Assembly: GCA_035532075.1 (NCBI GenBank)
Contig: DATKRV010000021.1
Coordinates: forward strand, 1-64,000
Source of the DNA: CAIVND01 sp035532075
GTDB lineage: Bacteria; Actinomycetota; Acidimicrobiia; Acidimicrobiales; Bog-793
Length of the DNA stretch: 64,000 nt
Direction: 5' to 3'
The notes beneath the pieces were generated by a model. That model saw only the letters and a list, made by a program, of their open reading frames with translations, did no database searches and was not told where the DNA came from. Positions 61,050 through 64,000 of the stretch are shown here, in pieces. Made by a program: the position numbers and the translations under genes. The stretch's first letter is position 1; every line of letters begins with the position of its first letter.

Positions 61050-61997
61050 ATGAACTACGCGATGATCATCGCAATCGATTGCGGAATCTATATCGTGCTT
61101 GGCGTGGGAATGAGCATTGCCTTTGCTTGGGGTGGTTTTTTCTCTCTAGTACAAGGCGCAATTTTTGGTTTTGGTTCTTATGCCTTTGCGCAGGGGTACC
61201 TTCAAATGAAACTCCCTTGGTTTTTGGGCATACTATTTTCATTTGTCGTCGGATTTGTCGGTTCCGGCATGCTGGGTGCTCTCCTTTCACGATTTACAGC
61301 AGATTTTGCCGTGATAAGTACGCTTGCCCTTGGGGTCGCGTTAGAGACAATATTTGGCAACTGGAATTCTCTGACGGGGGGTTTTTCGGGTTTGTACGGC
61401 ATCCCGCGTCCGAGAGTTTTTGGTTCAAGTACCGGATCTCCGGAATCATTTGCTATTTATGTGCTTTGCATAGCACTCCTTGTCGTGGTTGTAGTTTTGT
61501 TCCTGAGACGGTCGCAAGCAGTACTTCTTGCGCGCGCGCAAGCGATGGATCCTCCATTGTTGGCATCTTTGGGAGTAGATCCCAGAATCTTTCGACTTGT
61601 GGCTTTTAGCGTTGCAGGCGGTATTACGGCAATCGGAGGAGCTCTCTTCGCGCAGTCAGCGGGCTACATTGATCCGAGCTCTTTTGACATTACTCAGGCC
61701 TTTTCGCTTATCGTAATTGTCGTCGTGGGAGGCGCGGGGAATATCTATGGAGCTGTCGTAGCTGCTATTTTTCTGACCGCTGCTCCGCAGCTGATCGGAT
61801 TAATTCCTGGCTCTTCTGATTTGATCGCTCAAATCCAATTGATGCTTTCGGGCGCGGTTCTTGTTGTCTCAATAGCCATACGTCCTAGCGGTCTTTTTGC
61901 GGAGCGCCGCTTTGTAAGGAGTGGACTCGCGACGAAATCTGACGGGAATCAGATTTTGCTCAATGGTGTTGACGCGGATCAAATAAATGCTCATTGA
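61050..61997 (+). CDS. ABC permease, LivM type
   Basis: The 315 residues form a polytopic membrane protein. The LivM region GFSGLYGIPRP and the cytoplasmic coupling segment ARAQAMDPPLLASLGVDPRIFRLVAFSVAGGI are followed by the QSAGYIDPSSFDITQAFSLIVIVVVGGAGN stretch. GGAGAG precedes the ATG. It pairs with the LivH protein. Confidence 0.92.
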   Translation: MNYAMIIAIDCGIYIVLGVGMSIAFAWGGFFSLVQGAIFGFGSYAFAQGYLQMKLPWFLGILFSFVVGFVGSGMLGALLSRFTADFAVISTLALGVALETIFGNWNSLTGGFSGLYGIPRPRVFGSSTGSPESFAIYVLCIALLVVVVVLFLRRSQAVLLARAQAMDPPLLASLGVDPRIFRLVAFSVAGGITAIGGALFAQSAGYIDPSSFDITQAFSLIVIVVVGGAGNIYGAVVAAIFLTAAPQLIGLIPGSSDLIAQIQLMLSGAVLVVSIAIRPSGLFAERRFVRSGLATKSDGNQILLNGVDADQINAH

Positions 61998-62106
61998 CAT
62001 TTCACAAGTTAGAAAATATACATTGGGGTCTTGGATAAATCTGTTGGACACTTGCGTAAGTAGCGGCTCGTATCTTGGTGCCTTCGAGACTTACGGGAGA
62101 TCGTAA

Positions 62107-62919
62107 GTGAATAACGAAAATGTAGATCTGTCTCACGGTGGGCGCAGCAGTAGCAGCACAACGCGCAATGAGACCATAGCCATATCTGTTGAGAATGTAA
62201 GCAAGAATTTTGGTGGGGTTGCTGCGCTATCAGACGTCTCCTTCACGACGAAGGAGGGGAGTTTAACGGCGCTCATTGGTCCGAATGGAGCAGGTAAATC
62301 TACACTGTTTAATATAGCTTCGGGTACGTTGCCAGCTACAAGCGGCGAAGTGAGGCTTTTTGGCACAACCGTGCGTGACGGAGCGCCGCACAAGGTAGCG
62401 CGGGCGGGCCTAAGTAGGACTTTTCAGTCAACTCGGGTGTTTCCACTACTTTCGGTTCTCGAGAATCTCACGGTGGCCCACCTTTCACGCAAAGAAGCTC
62501 GACAAATATGGGTGCCGCGACGATGGAGAAGTGAGGCGCGAGAGATAGCGCGCCGCGTTGCAAATGAATATGGTCTAGAGCGCGAACTAGACGTCCTGGC
62601 CAAAGATCTGTCGATTGCAGAAATGCGCGTTCTCATGTTGACGGTTGCAGTCATTCGCGATCCAAGGATTATATTTCTCGATGAGATCGTTGCGGGAATG
62701 GATGCGAAGGCGTGTCACGAAATCGCCAACCACCTGCGGCTCTTGAGCAGTGGCGGCACAACAATTCTTCTCGTGGAACATAATTTGTCTTTTGTGTGGG
62801 AAACCGCAGCTCATGTCGTGGTACTTGACGCGGGGAAGCTGATTGCTCAAGGAACTCCAGAACAGGTTCAACAAGATCCTGAGGTGGGAAGGGTGTACTT
62901 TGGATCCGAATTGCGCTGA
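62107..62919 (+). CDS. ABC transporter ATPase, LivG type, with degenerate signature motif
   Basis: The 270 residues have Walker A GPNGAGKST, the Q-loop GLSRTFQSTRVF typical of LivG and a late VEHNLSFVWETA with the switch His. The ABC signature is LSIAEMR (from about residue 168), lacking both glycines of LSGGQ. The Walker B end reads LDEIVAG instead of LDEPxxG. One of the two ATP sites of the LivG/LivF dimer is therefore probably weak. The start is GTG 62107, after GGGAG; a 30-residue Ser-rich tail precedes the domain. Confidence 0.9.
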   Translation: MNNENVDLSHGGRSSSSTTRNETIAISVENVSKNFGGVAALSDVSFTTKEGSLTALIGPNGAGKSTLFNIASGTLPATSGEVRLFGTTVRDGAPHKVARAGLSRTFQSTRVFPLLSVLENLTVAHLSRKEARQIWVPRRWRSEAREIARRVANEYGLERELDVLAKDLSIAEMRVLMLTVAVIRDPRIIFLDEIVAGMDAKACHEIANHLRLLSSGGTTILLVEHNLSFVWETAAHVVVLDAGKLIAQGTPEQVQQDPEVGRVYFGSELR

Positions 62920-63622
62920 TGCACTTGAAGTAAATCTTCGCCGGGGAGCTTACGTTCGACAAGAGGCAGTTATACGTGACATCAGTTTTGTGTTGCCCAG
63001 CGGCGCAATGCTTCTCATCATGGGTCATAACGGCGCGGGGAAGACCACACTTCTGAGGGCAATTGCAGGGTTGCTTCCGATCACTGACGCAGAGATCTCA
63101 CTCTCTGGCAGGCAAATTCGCGGTGGACCTGTTGAGCGTATGGCTATGGGTTTAGGTTTCGTTGCTGCCGGGCGACACTGCTTTCCACGGCTCACGGTTC
63201 GTGAAAACTTCATGGTTGCCGGAGAAACCCGGCAATGTCGCGGAGCTGAGATGAACGGACGAATTGATGAGGTCTTGGCTCTTTTTCCAGAGCTGGTCGC
63301 TCTTGTCAGTAAGGCTGCGGGCCAACTTAGCGGCGGTCAGCAGCGCATGGTCGCACTTGGTATTGGATTGATTCAACGCCCCAAAGTCTTGCTTGTGGAT
63401 GAGCCGTCGCTCGGGTTGGCCCCATCTGTTGTGAACAGAGTCTATGAGGCTGTTACCGCGATGCGTAACGAGTTCGGAATGAGTGTCGTTGTTGTGGAGC
63501 AGAATGTCGATCTCGAACGAGTGAAATTTGATGAGTTGCTTATGTTGAGAACCGGTAGTATGGCGCTCAAGGTTGAGCGTGCGATGATTCCCACTCCAGA
63601 CGAACTACTGGCCTATTTCTAA
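62900..63622 (+). CDS. ABC transporter ATPase, LivF type
   Basis: About 240 residues with a normal Walker A (GHNGAGKTT), a canonical signature LSGGQQRMVALG, Walker B VLLVDEPSLGLAP and a VVEQNVD switch. GRHCFPRLTVREN is the LivF Q-loop neighbourhood. The best start is TTG 62900, with GGAAGGG seven nt upstream, overlapping livG by 20 nt; the frame stays open further back inside livG. It completes the transporter. Confidence 0.9.
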   Translation: MDPNCADALEVNLRRGAYVRQEAVIRDISFVLPSGAMLLIMGHNGAGKTTLLRAIAGLLPITDAEISLSGRQIRGGPVERMAMGLGFVAAGRHCFPRLTVRENFMVAGETRQCRGAEMNGRIDEVLALFPELVALVSKAAGQLSGGQQRMVALGIGLIQRPKVLLVDEPSLGLAPSVVNRVYEAVTAMRNEFGMSVVVVEQNVDLERVKFDELLMLRTGSMALKVERAMIPTPDELLAYF

Positions 63623-64000
63623 AGCAGATACGGATATTTGGAGGACTTGATTGAAAAGTCGGGTCGAGATTTTCTGTCCTTATGACAGAACCACCGTAGA
63701 TTAGCGCGCGTTTGAAAGACTGAATATCGACGCGATTGACCATAGGTGACCAAGAAGTAGTCGCGTATTCTGTCTATTCGGTCGATTTTGGAACTCGGCA
63801 CCCGGGCGAAAGCTTTCAGGTGAGTTGCCAGGGATTGAGTTGTTGGTGATCTTTGTGGATTTCTGTTTCTGGAGGTGCGATTTAGCGAGTCTTTGTGGGT
63901 CTTGCGACGATAGCGCCAACTCTCCTTGCCTGGAGAAAATATCCAACGCAAAATAACGCGCGGGAAAAGTTCCTATCATCCAACTCCATCTTGTGCTCAA
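63623..64000. other. End of window, no supported gene
   Basis: Open frames on the minus strand, one running off the right edge (63701-64000), are polar and show no domain. A hairpin TTCTGTC-CTTAT-GACAGAA (63672-63690) about 50 nt after livF may help end the operon, though no U-tract follows. Confidence 0.4.

Noticed and set aside
63701..64000. Minus-strand frame running off the right edge
   Set aside because: Polar, low-information sequence with no domain; cannot be judged without the next bases.

Overview
The window reads as chromosome of a GC-rich actinobacterium, most likely a deep-branching class such as Acidimicrobiia. That class assignment is my inference and is not proven by the sequence. 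The main evidence is gene order. The run argS-lysA-hom-thrC-rho-rpmE-prfA-prmC-tsaC-(rpiB-glyA)-wecA-atpI-atpBEF(b)HAGDC...murA matches the arrangement I recall from Mycobacterium (argS through the ATP synthase operon to murA). MurA also carries the Asp117 seen in mycobacteria in place of the usual catalytic Cys.

Layout. (1) 1-3.4 kb: gene-poor accessory DNA with small palindromes, a 35-residue ORF end at the left edge and one MFS transporter on the minus strand. (2) 3.4-9.2 kb: tRNA-Arg(CCG) back to back with argS, then lysA, hom and thrC (amino-acid supply; thrB is missing). (3) 9.2-17.5 kb: rho, rpmE, prfA, prmC, tsaC, rpiB, glyA and a wecA/tagO-type glycosyl-phosphate transferase. (4) 17.5-25.7 kb: complete F1Fo ATP synthase operon with two separate b-type subunits and a long, unfused delta subunit. 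(5) 25.7-41.9 kb: a 2H-phosphoesterase/GNAT fusion, glpX, murA, two alpha/beta hydrolases, cysteine desulfurase-mnmA-ligA, an SCP2 protein, gatCAB and ilvD. (6) 41.9-63.6 kb: a catabolic and transport island, all on the plus strand, visibly poorer in GC than the first 42 kb.

The island has two halves. The first (42.2-53.1 kb) holds an arylmalonate-decarboxylase-like protein without its cysteine, an MmgE/PrpD protein, a crotonase, an alpha/beta hydrolase, a calcineurin-like phosphoesterase, a NitT/TauT-type ABC transporter without a binding protein, a CapA-like protein and a two-cysteine Asp/Glu/hydantoin-racemase-family protein. The second (53.5-63.6 kb) holds a homologue of hydroxycinnamoyl-CoA hydratase-lyase, an ADP-forming acyl-CoA synthetase, an aldehyde dehydrogenase and a complete five-gene Liv-type ABC importer. 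Together these form a plausible uptake, CoA-activation, side-chain cleavage and aldehyde-oxidation route for an aromatic or other alpha,beta-unsaturated acid. The lyase has lost the residue that recognises the para-hydroxyl group in the characterised enzyme, so the substrate may not be ferulate or p-coumarate. No regulator is encoded, but several palindromes lie upstream of key genes.

A second theme is gene starts. In the housekeeping part, genes that lead transcription units repeatedly show a TANNNT hexamer exactly 6 nt before the start codon, which points to leaderless mRNAs. Most island genes instead have ordinary Shine-Dalgarno sequences. All identifications rest on reading motifs and on remembered family sequences; no database search was run.
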